Below, piece after piece: positions 15,419 through 24,739 of a stretch of DNA of 57,205 nucleotides. The notes under the pieces were generated by a model that ran no database searches, had not been told where the DNA came from, and worked only from the letters and a program-made list of their open reading frames with translations. This DNA is from Oscillospiraceae bacterium (GTDB lineage: Bacteria > Bacillota > Clostridia > Oscillospirales > Ruminococcaceae): the NCBI GenBank assembly GCA_017518255.1, contig JAFWVK010000051.1:1-57205 (forward strand), in the 5' to 3' direction. Numbering within the stretch: the stretch's first letter is position 1; the number at the start of each line of letters is the position of its first letter. The position numbers were made by a program, and so were the translations under genes.

Positions 15419-16348
15419 ATGAGCAAATCTATCTTCAAGAAAACAGCTGCAATTATTTGCGGCGCAGCAACACTGGTCACAATCGGTATGACCGCGATGA
15501 TGGCGAATGCTCAGGAGCAGGCGGTTGATCCTACCGCACGCGAAGGTCTCAGCACCAGTGTCACTAACGTGATCGCGGATCAGATTTATGCTGAACCGGG
15601 CGAAGAAGTCCTGTACCCCATCCTCATTGTCGGCAACAAGGGTTACTCCGGAAGCGGCGTTGCTCTTGAGTATGACAAGAGACTGACCCCGAAGGTCAAG
15701 GACGGCACAGAGGATACTCCTGTTGTTAAGCGCGGTCCTGCATCCAAGGTCCAAGATGAGAACCTGAGCTCCAAGACAACATTTAACCTGGATCTCGGTA
15801 TCTGGGCATTCTCCACCATGGGCAGTGAGGATCTCTGCACCGATGACGGTATGTATGTTGCTGCATACTTCACCGTTCCGAGCGATGCAAAGCCGGGCGA
15901 TACATTCCCGATGACCCTGACTGTTGACAAGTGGCAGGATACCAAGAACGTTCAGCTCGATCGCAATGTTATCGGCGACGGCTGGATCAAGATCAAGGCC
16001 GGAGATACAACCACTACCACAACTCTGACCACAACATCTACCACTCTGACCACAACATCTACCACCGAGACCACCACAACCACCACTGAGTCTACATCTA
16101 CCACAACTCAGACCACTCTGAGCAACGGTGATACCACCTCTACCACGACTCTGACCACTTCCGGCGACGGAACCACCGATACATCCTCTACTACTTTGGA
16201 TAACGGTACTACCGCTCCGAACAACAACACCGGTACTGCTGCTCCGCCGATTAAGACCGGCGATGCAGGCGTAGGCGCTGCTGTTGCAGGTCTGATGCTG
16301 GCTGCTGCTGCTGCTGTTGCTGTTGCTACAAAGAAGAAGGAAGACTGA
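15419..16348 (+). CDS. Cell-wall-anchored single-cohesin protein, ScaE-like
   Basis: A 309-residue surface protein. I choose ATG 15419, after AAAGGA, over the ATG at 15395, which lacks a ribosome site. Residues 1-33 form a signal peptide (IICGAATLVTIGMTAMMANA). Residues about 45-195 look like one cohesin: GEEVLYPILIVGNKG, VALEYDKRLTPK, DDGMYVAAYFTVPSDA, GDTFPMTLTVDKWQD, GDGWIKI. A Thr-rich linker follows, with a 21-base DNA unit repeated twice (16024-16065). The end has PPIKTGD, then a hydrophobic stretch (AAVAGLMLAAAAAVAVA) and KKKED, a sortase signal of the xPxTG/KTGD kind. This plan matches ScaE of Ruminococcus flavefaciens, which anchors scaffoldins to the wall. Promoter, long leader and preferred codons suggest high expression. 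Confidence 0.82.
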   Translation: MSKSIFKKTAAIICGAATLVTIGMTAMMANAQEQAVDPTAREGLSTSVTNVIADQIYAEPGEEVLYPILIVGNKGYSGSGVALEYDKRLTPKVKDGTEDTPVVKRGPASKVQDENLSSKTTFNLDLGIWAFSTMGSEDLCTDDGMYVAAYFTVPSDAKPGDTFPMTLTVDKWQDTKNVQLDRNVIGDGWIKIKAGDTTTTTTLTTTSTTLTTTSTTETTTTTTESTSTTTQTTLSNGDTTSTTTLTTSGDGTTDTSSTTLDNGTTAPNNNTGTAAPPIKTGDAGVGAAVAGLMLAAAAAVAVATKKKED

Positions 16349-16388
16349 TTCTGAGCAACTGCCATAACACAGTACATCTGAATTGATA

Positions 16389-16423
16389 AAAAGCTGCGCA
16401 ACGTTATGCTGCGCAGCTTTTTT
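16389..16423 (+). terminator. Terminator of the ScaE-like gene
   Basis: AAAAGCTGCGCA (16389-16400) pairs with TGCGCAGCTTTT (16410-16421), continuing into a T run. Confidence 0.88.
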
Positions 16424-16507
16424 CTGTCACAAATTTCCCGGCTGACTGCCCCGCGCGGCAAAGAAGTCCTGCTTTTGTGCAAATCCTGCTAAAACTCGAA
16501 AAATCAC

Positions 16508-16536
16508 TTGACAGAAATCCCTGTTTGGTGTAAAAT
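16508..16536 (+). promoter_or_regulatory. Promoter of the aconitase-icd-rex unit
   Basis: Consensus TTGACA at 16508-16513, 17 bases, TAAAAT at 16531-16536. I see no clear Rex palindrome in the 60 bases around it. Confidence 0.8.
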
Positions 16537-16575
16537 AGAATTGTATAAATATTTGCGAAAGGCAGGAATTTCACA

Positions 16576-18516
16576 ATGGGACTTACTCTGACAGAGAAAA
16601 TTTTATCGGCACATCTGGTATCCGGTGAGCTCAAACGCGGAACTGAAATCGGAATCCGGATTGACCAGACCCTGACGCAGGATGCTACCGGCACAATGGC
16701 TTACCTCGAATTTGAGGCGATGGGCGTGCCGCGTGTCCGCACAGAGCGTTCAGTCGCTTATATAGATCACAATACTCTCCAGAACGGTTTTGAAAATGCG
16801 GATGACCACCGCTTCATCGGCAGCTGCGCAAAAAAACACGGTCTGTTTTTCTCCCGTCCGGGCAACGGCATCTGTCATCAGGTGCATCTGGAGCGCTTCG
16901 GCATTCCGGGAAAAACCCTGATCGGTTCGGATTCCCATACTCCGACCGGCGGCGGTCTCGGTATGCTCGCAATCGGTGCCGGCGGACTGGATGTTGCAGT
17001 TGCGATGGGCGGCGGTGCCTATTATATCACCTGCCCGAAAATTGTGAATGTGAAGCTCTCCGGCAAGCTCAGCCCGTGGGTCGCAGCAAAGGATGTCATT
17101 CTCGAAGTCCTGCGCCGTCTGTCCGTAAAGGGCGGTGTCGGAAAGGTCATTGAGTATACCGGCGAGGGCGTCAAGTCCCTGACTGTTCCGGAGCGCGCAA
17201 CTATTACCAATATGGGCGCGGAGCTCGGCGCAACTTCTTCCGTTTTTCCGTCGGATGAGATGACAAAGGCTTTCCTCAGAGCGCAGCAGCGTGAACAGGA
17301 CTGGACTCTGCTTTCTGCCGATCCGGATGCCGTTTACGATGAGGTTGTCGAGATTGATCTCTCGAAGCTGGAACCGCTTGCAGCATGTCCGCATTCTCCC
17401 GACAACGTTAAGTCTGTTTCCGAAATCGGAAAGCTGAAAATTGATCAGGTCTGCATCGGCTCCTGCACGAATTCTTCTCTGCTTGACATGATGAAGGTCG
17501 CACATATTCTGAAGGGCAAGACGGTTCATCCGGATGTGTCTCTTGCCATTGCACCCGGTTCCAAGCAGGTTCTGAACATGATCGCGGCAAACGGCGCACT
17601 GGGCGATATGATTGATGCAGGTGCGAGAATTCTCGAATCTGCCTGCGGTCCGTGCATCGGTATGGGTCAGTCTCCGAATTCCGGCGGTATCTCCCTGCGT
17701 ACATTTAACCGCAATTTTGAAGGCCGCTCCGGAACAAAGGACGGACAGATCTATCTGGTTTCTCCGGAAACTGCGGCTGCATCCGCTCTGACCGGCTATC
17801 TGACCGATCCGCGCTCAATCGGCGAAATGCCCGCATTCTGGCTTCCGAATGTCTTTACGGTCAATGACAATATGGTTACCCTGCCTGCCGATGAAGCGGA
17901 TATGGACAGCGTTGAGATTAAGCTCGGCCCGAACATCAAGCCGTATCCGGAAACCCATCCGCTGCTCGAAACCATTGATGCGCCGGTTTCTCTCAAGGTC
18001 GGCGATAATATTACCACGGATCACATTATGCCCGCAGGTGCAAAGATTCTGCCGCTGCGCTCGAATATTCCGAAGATCTCCGAGCACTGCTTCGCCGTTT
18101 GCGACGAGAGCTTCCCGGCACGCGCAAAAGCTCTGGGTCAGAGCATCATCGTCGGCGGCGCGAATTACGGTCAGGGTTCCTCCCGTGAACATGCTGCGCT
18201 TGCTCCGCTCTATCTCGGCGTCAAGGCTGTTCTCGTGAAGTCCTTTGCAAGAATTCACCGTGCAAATCTCATCAACGCCGGTATTCTTCCGCTGACCTTT
18301 GTCAATGAGTCGGATTACGATAAAATTGCACAGGGCGATGAGCTTGTGCTTGAAGGCGTCCGCAAGGCGGTTGAGAACGGTCAGACCGAACTGTCGGTTC
18401 TCGATAAGACAAACGGCGCACAGATTCCGGTGCTCTGCGAGCTGACCGGCAGAACCAAGGACATCATGCTTGCCGGCGGCCTGCTGGATTACACCCGCGA
18501 GGCGCTGAAGGGCTGA
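16576..18516 (+). CDS. acnA: Aconitate hydratase
   Basis: A 646-residue enzyme interconverting citrate and isocitrate through cis-aconitate. The domain order is typical: N-terminal three-domain catalytic part with IGSDSHTPTGGG, the 4Fe-4S ligands Cys297 (in IGSCTNSS), Cys357 and Cys360 (in ACGPCIGMGQ), then a linker and the swivel domain with GGANYGQGSSREHAAL. The length is that of the short clostridial aconitase, closer to isopropylmalate isomerase in layout than the 890-residue AcnA. The ribosome site is AAAGGCAGGA before ATG 16576. It is followed after 39 bases by isocitrate dehydrogenase; together they make 2-oxoglutarate for glutamate. The symbol follows common usage for this type. Confidence 0.92.
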   Translation: MGLTLTEKILSAHLVSGELKRGTEIGIRIDQTLTQDATGTMAYLEFEAMGVPRVRTERSVAYIDHNTLQNGFENADDHRFIGSCAKKHGLFFSRPGNGICHQVHLERFGIPGKTLIGSDSHTPTGGGLGMLAIGAGGLDVAVAMGGGAYYITCPKIVNVKLSGKLSPWVAAKDVILEVLRRLSVKGGVGKVIEYTGEGVKSLTVPERATITNMGAELGATSSVFPSDEMTKAFLRAQQREQDWTLLSADPDAVYDEVVEIDLSKLEPLAACPHSPDNVKSVSEIGKLKIDQVCIGSCTNSSLLDMMKVAHILKGKTVHPDVSLAIAPGSKQVLNMIAANGALGDMIDAGARILESACGPCIGMGQSPNSGGISLRTFNRNFEGRSGTKDGQIYLVSPETAAASALTGYLTDPRSIGEMPAFWLPNVFTVNDNMVTLPADEADMDSVEIKLGPNIKPYPETHPLLETIDAPVSLKVGDNITTDHIMPAGAKILPLRSNIPKISEHCFAVCDESFPARAKALGQSIIVGGANYGQGSSREHAALAPLYLGVKAVLVKSFARIHRANLINAGILPLTFVNESDYDKIAQGDELVLEGVRKAVENGQTELSVLDKTNGAQIPVLCELTGRTKDIMLAGGLLDYTREALKG

Positions 18517-18555
18517 TATTTTCAGCAACGAATTAAATCAGGAGGAATTGTACCG

Positions 18556-19767
18556 ATGGATAAAATCAAAATGACAACCCCGCTCGTCGAAATGGACGGC
18601 GACGAGATGACGCGAATCCTCTGGCAGTGGATTAAGGAGATTCTCATTTCGCCCTATGTCGATCTCAAAACAGAATACTATGACCTCGGACTGAAAAAGC
18701 GCGAGGAGACAAAGGATCAGATTACGGTTGACAGTGCAAACGCAACGCTGAAATACGGTGTTGCTGTCAAGTGCGCGACGATTACGCCGAACGCAGCGCG
18801 TGTCGAGGAATATAATCTCTCTGAAATGTGGAAGTCTCCGAACGGCACAATCCGTGCCATTCTCGACGGAACGGTTTTCCGTACCCCGATTCTCGTGAAG
18901 GGCATTACCCCGTATATCCCGACATGGACCAAGCCGATTACAATTGCGCGTCATGCATACGGAGATGTGTATAAAAACACCGAAATGCAGGTGAAGGGCG
19001 GCGGCAAGGCAGAGCTTGTCTGGACGGACAAAAACGGCAACGAAACCCGTCAGCTCATTCATGAGTTTACCGATGACGGAATCATTCAGGGACTCCATAA
19101 TCGCGACAATTCTATCGCAGGCTTTGCAAGATCCTGCTTTAACTATGCGCTCGATCTGAAACAGGACCTCTGGTTTGCAACCAAGGATACCATTTCCAAG
19201 CAGTATGACCACAGATTTAAGGATATTTTCAGCGAGATATACGAAAATGAGTACAAGGCAAAATTTGAGGAAGCCGGCATTGAGTATTTCTATACGCTGA
19301 TTGACGATGCGGTTGCCCGCGTCATCCGCTCCAGCGGCGGCTATATCTGGGCGTGCAAGAACTATGACGGTGATGTGATGTCCGATATGGTTTCCACTGC
19401 TTACGGTTCGCTTGCGATGATGACTTCTGTTCTGGTTTCACCGAGCGGTGTCTATGAATATGAGGCGGCACACGGCACGGTGCAGCGTCATTACTACAAG
19501 CACCTCAAAGGCGAGGAAACCTCGACAAACTCCGTTGCAACGATCTTTGCATGGAGCGGTGCGCTCCGCAAGCGCGGCGAGCTGGATCAGATTCCGGCGC
19601 TCTGCGATTTTGCGGATAAACTCGAAGCTGCAACGATTCAGACCATCGAAGACGGCATTATGACAGGAGACCTGTATCTGCTTTCCTCGCTTGAAAACAA
19701 GCAGAAGGTCAATTCCAGAACCTTCCTTGAGGAAATCGGAGCGCGCCTTTCTGCAAAGCTGCAATAA
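18556..19767 (+). CDS. icd: NADP-dependent isocitrate dehydrogenase (eukaryote-like type)
   Basis: A 403-residue dehydrogenase turning isocitrate into 2-oxoglutarate with CO2 release. It belongs to the homodimeric eukaryote-like subfamily: the start [36 protein letters not shown] (substrate serine and arginines), [29 protein letters not shown] (metal-binding aspartates) and the [22 protein letters not shown] region, whose pattern is that of NADP-preferring enzymes. It starts at ATG 18556 after GGAGGA. It is between aconitase and rex with short gaps (39 and 15 bases), indicating one transcript. No citrate synthase is in the window. Confidence 0.95.
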   Translation: MDKIKMTTPLVEMDGDEMTRILWQWIKEILISPYVDLKTEYYDLGLKKREETKDQITVDSANATLKYGVAVKCATITPNAARVEEYNLSEMWKSPNGTIRAILDGTVFRTPILVKGITPYIPTWTKPITIARHAYGDVYKNTEMQVKGGGKAELVWTDKNGNETRQLIHEFTDDGIIQGLHNRDNSIAGFARSCFNYALDLKQDLWFATKDTISKQYDHRFKDIFSEIYENEYKAKFEEAGIEYFYTLIDDAVARVIRSSGGYIWACKNYDGDVMSDMVSTAYGSLAMMTSVLVSPSGVYEYEAAHGTVQRHYYKHLKGEETSTNSVATIFAWSGALRKRGELDQIPALCDFADKLEAATIQTIEDGIMTGDLYLLSSLENKQKVNSRTFLEEIGARLSAKLQ

Positions 19768-19782
19768 GGAGGCGTATGCTTC

Positions 19783-20433
19783 ATGCCGAAACAGGAGATT
19801 TCCCCTTCAGTCATTCGGCGACTGCCGCGCTACCACCGCTTTCTCGGTGAGCTGACGGCAAAGGGGACTGTTCGGATATCCTCAAAAGAGCTTTCTGTGC
19901 AGATGGGACTGACTGCTTCGCAGATCCGGCAGGATCTGAACTGCTTCGGCGGCTTCGGGCAGCAGGGCTACGGCTACAACGTCCGCGCACTGTATGATGA
20001 GATCGGTCAGATTCTCGGCGTATCCGAGCACCGGCGCACCATTCTGATCGGTCTGGGGACGATGGGGCGTGCCATTGCCTCCCATGTCAGCTTCCCGCAG
20101 TGCGGCTGCGAGCTGATCGGATTGTTTGATTCCAATCCCTTTGTTGCGGGCAGGGATCTGAACGGAATGCCGGTGCATCATACGGATACGCTTGCCGGAT
20201 TCTGCCATCAGGAGCATCCGGAGCTTGCGGTAATCTGTGTTCCGGAATCGGCAGCGCCCGCGCTTGCACAAAAACTCGTGACGCTCGGTGTCCGTGCGTT
20301 CTGGAATTTCAGTCACGGCGACCTTCGGATTGAGAATCCGGAAATCCTTGTGGAGAATGTTCATCTCGCGGACAGCCTCCTGACGCTGACCTACGGTCTG
20401 GGACACGAAACTACGGTTGGTTCTGCTCCCTGA
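19783..20433 (+). CDS. rex: Redox-sensing transcriptional repressor Rex
   Basis: A 216-residue repressor that senses the NADH/NAD+ ratio. The N-terminal winged helix contains SVIRRLPRYHRFLGEL and SSKELSVQMGLTASQIRQDLNCFGGFGQQGYGYN; the Rossmann domain has ILIGLGTMGRAIASH and ends in the domain-swapped helix (LLTLTYGL). High NADH releases Rex from promoters of fermentation genes. It starts at ATG 19783, ten bases after AAGGAGG. Being the last gene after aconitase and icd, it suggests that this oxidative branch and its redox sensor are made together, an inference from order. A small hairpin overlaps its end. Confidence 0.95.
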   Translation: MPKQEISPSVIRRLPRYHRFLGELTAKGTVRISSKELSVQMGLTASQIRQDLNCFGGFGQQGYGYNVRALYDEIGQILGVSEHRRTILIGLGTMGRAIASHVSFPQCGCELIGLFDSNPFVAGRDLNGMPVHHTDTLAGFCHQEHPELAVICVPESAAPALAQKLVTLGVRAFWNFSHGDLRIENPEILVENVHLADSLLTLTYGLGHETTVGSAP

Positions 20434-20439
20434 GAGCAG
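20423..20439 (+). terminator. Weak terminator overlapping the end of rex
   Basis: CTGCTC (20423-20428) pairs with GAGCAG (20434-20439) around the stop codon, followed by TTTCAATAATT. It is short, so read-through into the scaffoldin-like gene is possible. I see no convincing separate promoter in the 43-base gap. Confidence 0.4.
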
Positions 20440-20476
20440 TTTCAATAATTCTTTGATACGAGAAAGGATGATATAA

Positions 20477-22819
20477 ATGGGATTCAAAAAGCTGATGTCT
20501 GCCATACTGGCGGGGTCTATGACTGCAACGGCTTTGCTTGGCTCCGCAGCGATTCCGTCATTTGCTGCCGGTGAAACAATGACCTTTGATATTCAGAGCG
20601 ACGGAAAAAACAGCATCAATATTTCTGCGGAACAGATTGCTGCCGGCGATGTGACGGTTCCGGTTGATATCTATATCCCTGAAAACCCCGGCGTCAACGC
20701 CATTAACCTGAAATTTCAGGTCAATGACGGAGAGGTCGCCGAGGACGGCAGCTTCAAAAATTACGGCTTTTATCTGAGTTCCGCGCAGATTGCGGATCAG
20801 TATTGCTTTGACAGTGAGCACAGCGGCAATTCATCTTATGCGTTTAATCATGATTTTAATGCGCAGCAGATGAACCTGGTCTGGTGCTATTCCATGAATA
20901 CAACGCTGAATCCGGATGCGGCTGCACAGGCGGATTCAAGATCATGGGATTCCTCTGTCAGCTGGGCATATCAGTATGCATTTGCAAATGCAGAGCTGGT
21001 TGTCCCGAAGGATACGCCGGCGGGAACCTATGTGTTCGATATCCGCACAGAGCCGTTTGTCAATTATCTGAGTATCGGCAGGGAAAAACAGAAAATGATG
21101 CAGTCAAGCTGCGAATCTGCAACGGAAACAGCCGATATTCCGTTTGTGAGCAAGCCGCTGACGATTGTGGTTGAAGAACCGGCGGTAACGACAACTACCA
21201 CCGAAACTACTACAACAGAGACTACTACAACCACTACCGAGTCCACAACTACTACCGAGACCACGACTACTACCGAGACCACGACTACTACCGAGACCAC
21301 GACTACTACCGATTCCACAACGACTACCACTGCAACAACTACTTCCACAACCGAGACAACTACCACGACAACTGCTCCGGTGCAGATTCCAAAGTACAAA
21401 ATTGAATGCCCGGCGATTCCGACTCTGCCGCAGGGCGAGACCTATACGTTTACTGTGACTGTATCCGGCGAGAACAATGCACGCATCGGCAAGATTTATG
21501 CCGGTGAAAGCGGCGTGGCAAAGCGTATGAGCTGCAGCTGGGAGGAGCAGGATTTCGGAGCAGAAGGCACGGCATCTGCCGAGGTGACGATTACCCTGAT
21601 AATTGATGAAGATGCAAAGCCCGGCACCTATGATTTCTCTTTGGACGCTCTTTCCAACAGTCTGATGAATACAGACGGGAAAAGAATCAGCGGAGATCAG
21701 GTTGAGCTGCCGAAGATGAAGATGGATATTATGTCTAACGGCGGAACGACACCTCCTGAGACAACCACTTGCACCAGTACAACTACTACCGAAACAACTA
21801 CCACGACCACTGCGACAACCACCACCGAAACAACCACTGAGACGACCACCACACAGACTACACCGACCGAGGAGCCGTGGACCGATGATTACAAGATTGA
21901 GGACGGCGGTCATTATCTGATGATCGGTAATGTCTGCGGCAAGCCCGGCGAAACCGTCAAGGTTCCGGTTTATGTTTACGGCGACCCCGGTACGGCTGCA
22001 ATGCGCCTGTACTTTGATACACCCGGCGATGCAAAGATTACCGATATGAGCGTTCCGAAGAATAATTATGCTTATCTTTCGGAAATGCAGTTCAATCCGG
22101 AATCCAATCCGAAAAGAATGACCTTTGCCGGTTCTGAGGATACAATTGCTCCGGACGGTTCAATTGTCGTTCGTCTGCATGTGACCATTCCGGAGGATGC
22201 AGAAGACGGAACGACCTATCCGGTCGAATTCTTCAAAGGCGATGCAACAGACAGCCTCGGCGTTCCGGTAAAGCAGGAAGTCGGCTGCCATGATGTGCAC
22301 TTCTTAGATCCGAAATACTATGACGGCTCTGTTACGGTTGTCTCCGGAAAAGAGCCTGCACTGAATTACACCAGCTATATCCTTCCCAAGGAAGGCGAAA
22401 CCGTGAATCTGACACTGTTCAATGCTTACGGCGACGTGACATGGAGCAGCTCGGATCCGGAAGTTGCATCTGTCGATCAGAACGGCTTTGTTGTTGCCAA
22501 GAAGATCGGCAGCACGACCGTGACTGCAAGCAACAAGGGCAAGGATTACACCTGCGAGATTATGGTCGGACTGTTCGGAGATGTGGACTGCAACGGTGAG
22601 GTTGCCATTGAAGACGCACAGCTTGCGCTGATGGAGTACACTGTTCTGCTCGCACATAAGGATTCTGTTCTGACCCCGACTGAGCAGAAGATTGCCGATG
22701 TCAACGGAGACGGTGCCGTAACCATTGATGATGCACAGGCAATTCTTCAGTATTACACGGAAATGCTCGCACAAAAGAACCCGACGTGGGACAAAATCCT
22801 GCATCCGGAAAAATACTGA
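20477..22819 (+). CDS. Scaffoldin-like dockerin protein with cohesin-like modules and Thr-rich linkers
   Basis: A 780-residue secreted protein. Signal peptide: residues 1-30 (ends IPSFAAG). Residues about 33-230 form a cohesin-like beta domain (GDVTVPVDIYIPENPGVNAI, DTPAGTYVFDI). A Thr/Glu linker spans about 237-300, encoded partly by perfect 18-base repeats. Residues about 305-422 make an Ig-like beta module, followed by a second Thr linker (424-466). Residues about 476-621 are again cohesin-like (GKPGETVKVPVYVYGDPGTAAMR, ...IVVRLHVTIPEDAEDGTTYPV). A BIG2 module (628-697) and a dockerin (699-780: GDVDCNGEVAIEDAQLAL, ADVNGDGAVTIDDAQAIL) end it. Calcium-binding loops of the dockerin are intact. 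It could be an adaptor scaffoldin; the cohesin assignment is inferred from pattern. Confidence 0.8.
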   Translation: MGFKKLMSAILAGSMTATALLGSAAIPSFAAGETMTFDIQSDGKNSINISAEQIAAGDVTVPVDIYIPENPGVNAINLKFQVNDGEVAEDGSFKNYGFYLSSAQIADQYCFDSEHSGNSSYAFNHDFNAQQMNLVWCYSMNTTLNPDAAAQADSRSWDSSVSWAYQYAFANAELVVPKDTPAGTYVFDIRTEPFVNYLSIGREKQKMMQSSCESATETADIPFVSKPLTIVVEEPAVTTTTTETTTTETTTTTTESTTTTETTTTTETTTTTETTTTTDSTTTTTATTTSTTETTTTTTAPVQIPKYKIECPAIPTLPQGETYTFTVTVSGENNARIGKIYAGESGVAKRMSCSWEEQDFGAEGTASAEVTITLIIDEDAKPGTYDFSLDALSNSLMNTDGKRISGDQVELPKMKMDIMSNGGTTPPETTTCTSTTTTETTTTTTATTTTETTTETTTTQTTPTEEPWTDDYKIEDGGHYLMIGNVCGKPGETVKVPVYVYGDPGTAAMRLYFDTPGDAKITDMSVPKNNYAYLSEMQFNPESNPKRMTFAGSEDTIAPDGSIVVRLHVTIPEDAEDGTTYPVEFFKGDATDSLGVPVKQEVGCHDVHFLDPKYYDGSVTVVSGKEPALNYTSYILPKEGETVNLTLFNAYGDVTWSSSDPEVASVDQNGFVVAKKIGSTTVTASNKGKDYTCEIMVGLFGDVDCNGEVAIEDAQLALMEYTVLLAHKDSVLTPTEQKIADVNGDGAVTIDDAQAILQYYTEMLAQKNPTWDKILHPEKY
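21251..21304 (+). repeat. Perfect 18-base tandem repeat in a Thr linker
   Basis: The unit ACTACCGAGACCACGACT occurs three times without a mismatch, encoding TTETTT repeats. It is likely to vary in copy number by slippage without changing the frame. Confidence 0.9.
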
Positions 22820-22826
22820 GAACAAA

Positions 22827-22852
22827 ACGGCTCCCCGATGACGGGGAGCCGT
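22827..22852 (+). terminator. Bidirectional terminator between the scaffoldin-like and spoVB-like genes
   Basis: ACGGCTCCCCG (22827-22837) pairs with CGGGGAGCCGT (22842-22852). It is flanked by AAAA on the left and TCGTTTG on the right and serves both converging genes. Confidence 0.85.
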
Positions 22853-22917
22853 TCGTTTGTCAGAATAAGTACATTCATTTTATCGTATAGCCGGGGCCGG
22901 GTACAATGCCCTCAGGA

Positions 22918-24531
22918 TCAATCCGCCGGAGATACAGCTTTAGATACAGGCAGCAGCATCAGCAGCAGATAGACAACTCCGCCGCCGGCAATGCTCAGCA
23001 GCAGTGCAGGCCGCTGCGGAAGAACTGCAAGCTTCCGGTAAAGCGTTCCGGCTGCCGCAGAACAGCATAAGCCTGCAAACAGTGCGCGCCCGCAGGCTGC
23101 ACCGAGGCGGAGCTGTAAACCGGTTCTGCGGCAGAACAGATACCGGCTCCCAAGAAAGATGGTCAGATAACAGAGCAGCGTTGAAAGCGCTGCCCCGCGA
23201 AGCTGCATCTTCGGAATCAGCAGCAGATTGCCTGCAAGCTTTACACCGGCGCCGTAGAGCATGGCAGTGACGGCATCTCCGGCATGACCGGATGCCTGCA
23301 TCATGCTGAACAGCGGACAGCTCAGAGCGGTGAAAATCAGCGCAATGCCGAGCAGAGAGAGGGCAGGGGAGGCGATTTCCGTCTCAAGTTCCCGCGAGGC
23401 AAAGAGAAATTGCAGAATCGGATTTGCCAGAATCATGACCCCAAGCCCTGCCGGAACCGCAAGAAATGCTGTCCGGCGCAGTACATCTTCGGCGTGCTTC
23501 TGCATCTGAGCCGTGTGATTCTGCGCAGCCTGCTCTGCAAATGCAGGAAGCACCGCTTTTCCGAGCATATTGGTAACAGCCGGAACCAGATTGAAAACCG
23601 TAACAGCCAGACCGGTATAGGCGCCGTAATAAAAATTTGCAAGCGCATCTGCTTCGGCGGCTGCGGAATCCGGTGAAAGGCCGAATGCTGCCGGATTGCC
23701 GAGTACTGCGCCGGAGAGCCCGCGCAGACAGGTTCCGAGGTCGATCAGAGTGGTCAGGTTTGTGACCAGAGATGCAGCGGAAACGGGTATCAGCAAAGCG
23801 GAAAGCATGTGCCGGTATTCTCTGCGCCGTTCGGATGAGAGCGGAATCCGTCTGAAACGCCGGCGTTCCGGGATGCGGAACAGCAGCAGTATGCCGGTTC
23901 CGGCTCCTGCGGAAATCGTGACACCGAGCACAGCAGCGGCGGCAGCGGCAGCTTCGACAGCCGTTCCGGACGGAAAGAAGCGAAGTGCCTGCACCGGATG
24001 ATGCAGCACCAGAGAACTCAGCAGCAGCCCGCAGAAAAGCCGTGCGATACCTTCGGCTGTCTGTGAGACGGCAGTCGGGATCATATTCTGTCTGCCCTCG
24101 TACAGTCCCCGCAGCACAGCGCTCTCGCAGCAGAACCAGACCGCCGGTGCGAACATCCGGACTGCCGGTTCCGCCTGCGGATTGTGCAGAAGATAACGGC
24201 ACAGCGGCTTTGCCAGGAAAAACAGCAGAATGCTCCCGCAGAGTCCGGCAATCCGGAACATGCGTTTTGCCGTTCGTTCAATGCCGAATGCCTGTTCAGC
24301 ATCCTCTTTCGCGAGCGCGGAGGCGGTCAGAGCCGCAACCGCGGCATTGATTCCGGTGACTGAAAGCGCAAAGACCGGCAGAAAGATGCCGTATGCGCAG
24401 GAGTAATAGCCCATTCCCGTTCCGCCGAGCATTGCGGTCAGAGGAATGCGGAATACCGCACCGAGCAGCTTCGCGGCAATTGCGGAAAGCATCAGCCAGA
24501 CCGCTCCGCACAGGACTGTTTGCCGTTTCAT
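22918..24531 (-). CDS. Polysaccharide/lipid-linked precursor flippase, SpoVB/MurJ-like (MATE/MOP superfamily)
   Basis: A 537-residue integral membrane protein with about 14 hydrophobic helices. The start MKRQTVLCGAVWLMLSAIAAKLLGAVFRIPL and the glycine motif LGGTGMGYYSCAYGIFLP are those of the SpoVB branch (oligosaccharide flippase family). In spore formers SpoVB-type proteins carry lipid II-like precursors across the membrane for cortex or wall synthesis. An AAAGGAGG site precedes the ATG. The gene is alone on the reverse strand between converging and diverging neighbours. The 304-base gap beyond its start contains no gene; it holds the promoter of the next forward gene. I leave the symbol blank since SpoVB and other paralogs cannot be separated here. 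Confidence 0.85.
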   Translation of the reverse strand: MKRQTVLCGAVWLMLSAIAAKLLGAVFRIPLTAMLGGTGMGYYSCAYGIFLPVFALSVTGINAAVAALTASALAKEDAEQAFGIERTAKRMFRIAGLCGSILLFFLAKPLCRYLLHNPQAEPAVRMFAPAVWFCCESAVLRGLYEGRQNMIPTAVSQTAEGIARLFCGLLLSSLVLHHPVQALRFFPSGTAVEAAAAAAAVLGVTISAGAGTGILLLFRIPERRRFRRIPLSSERRREYRHMLSALLIPVSAASLVTNLTTLIDLGTCLRGLSGAVLGNPAAFGLSPDSAAAEADALANFYYGAYTGLAVTVFNLVPAVTNMLGKAVLPAFAEQAAQNHTAQMQKHAEDVLRRTAFLAVPAGLGVMILANPILQFLFASRELETEIASPALSLLGIALIFTALSCPLFSMMQASGHAGDAVTAMLYGAGVKLAGNLLLIPKMQLRGAALSTLLCYLTIFLGSRYLFCRRTGLQLRLGAACGRALFAGLCCSAAAGTLYRKLAVLPQRPALLLSIAGGGVVYLLLMLLPVSKAVSPAD

Positions 24532-24739
24532 CTGCTGACGCCTCCTTTCCGAATCCGCCTGAACAATGTCTTTTTGCTGTTCAGTTCAGAATATGCTGCA
24601 GGAAAGAGAAGTATGTGCTGTTTTCCGGTGTGCGCATGAGAGGGAGCGGCTTTGCCGCTTTTCCTTTTGATGACCTGATCTCTCCTAACCTAACCCTTTC
24701 CCCCTGTGCTCTGCGCGAAAATCTTTTTGTCCACACCCA

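Noticed and set aside
16480..16580. Rex operator at the aconitase promoter
   Set aside because: TTGTATAAATATTTGC near 16542 has only a partial half-site match and no matching palindrome.
21180..21380. CRISPR-like short repeats
   Set aside because: The units are in-frame Thr codons of a linker without spacers, inside a gene.
20884..21399. Val-rich reverse frames opposite the Thr linkers (also at 11428, 16108, 29919)
   Set aside because: They are the complement of ACN/GAR repeats and give Val/Ser runs with no signals.
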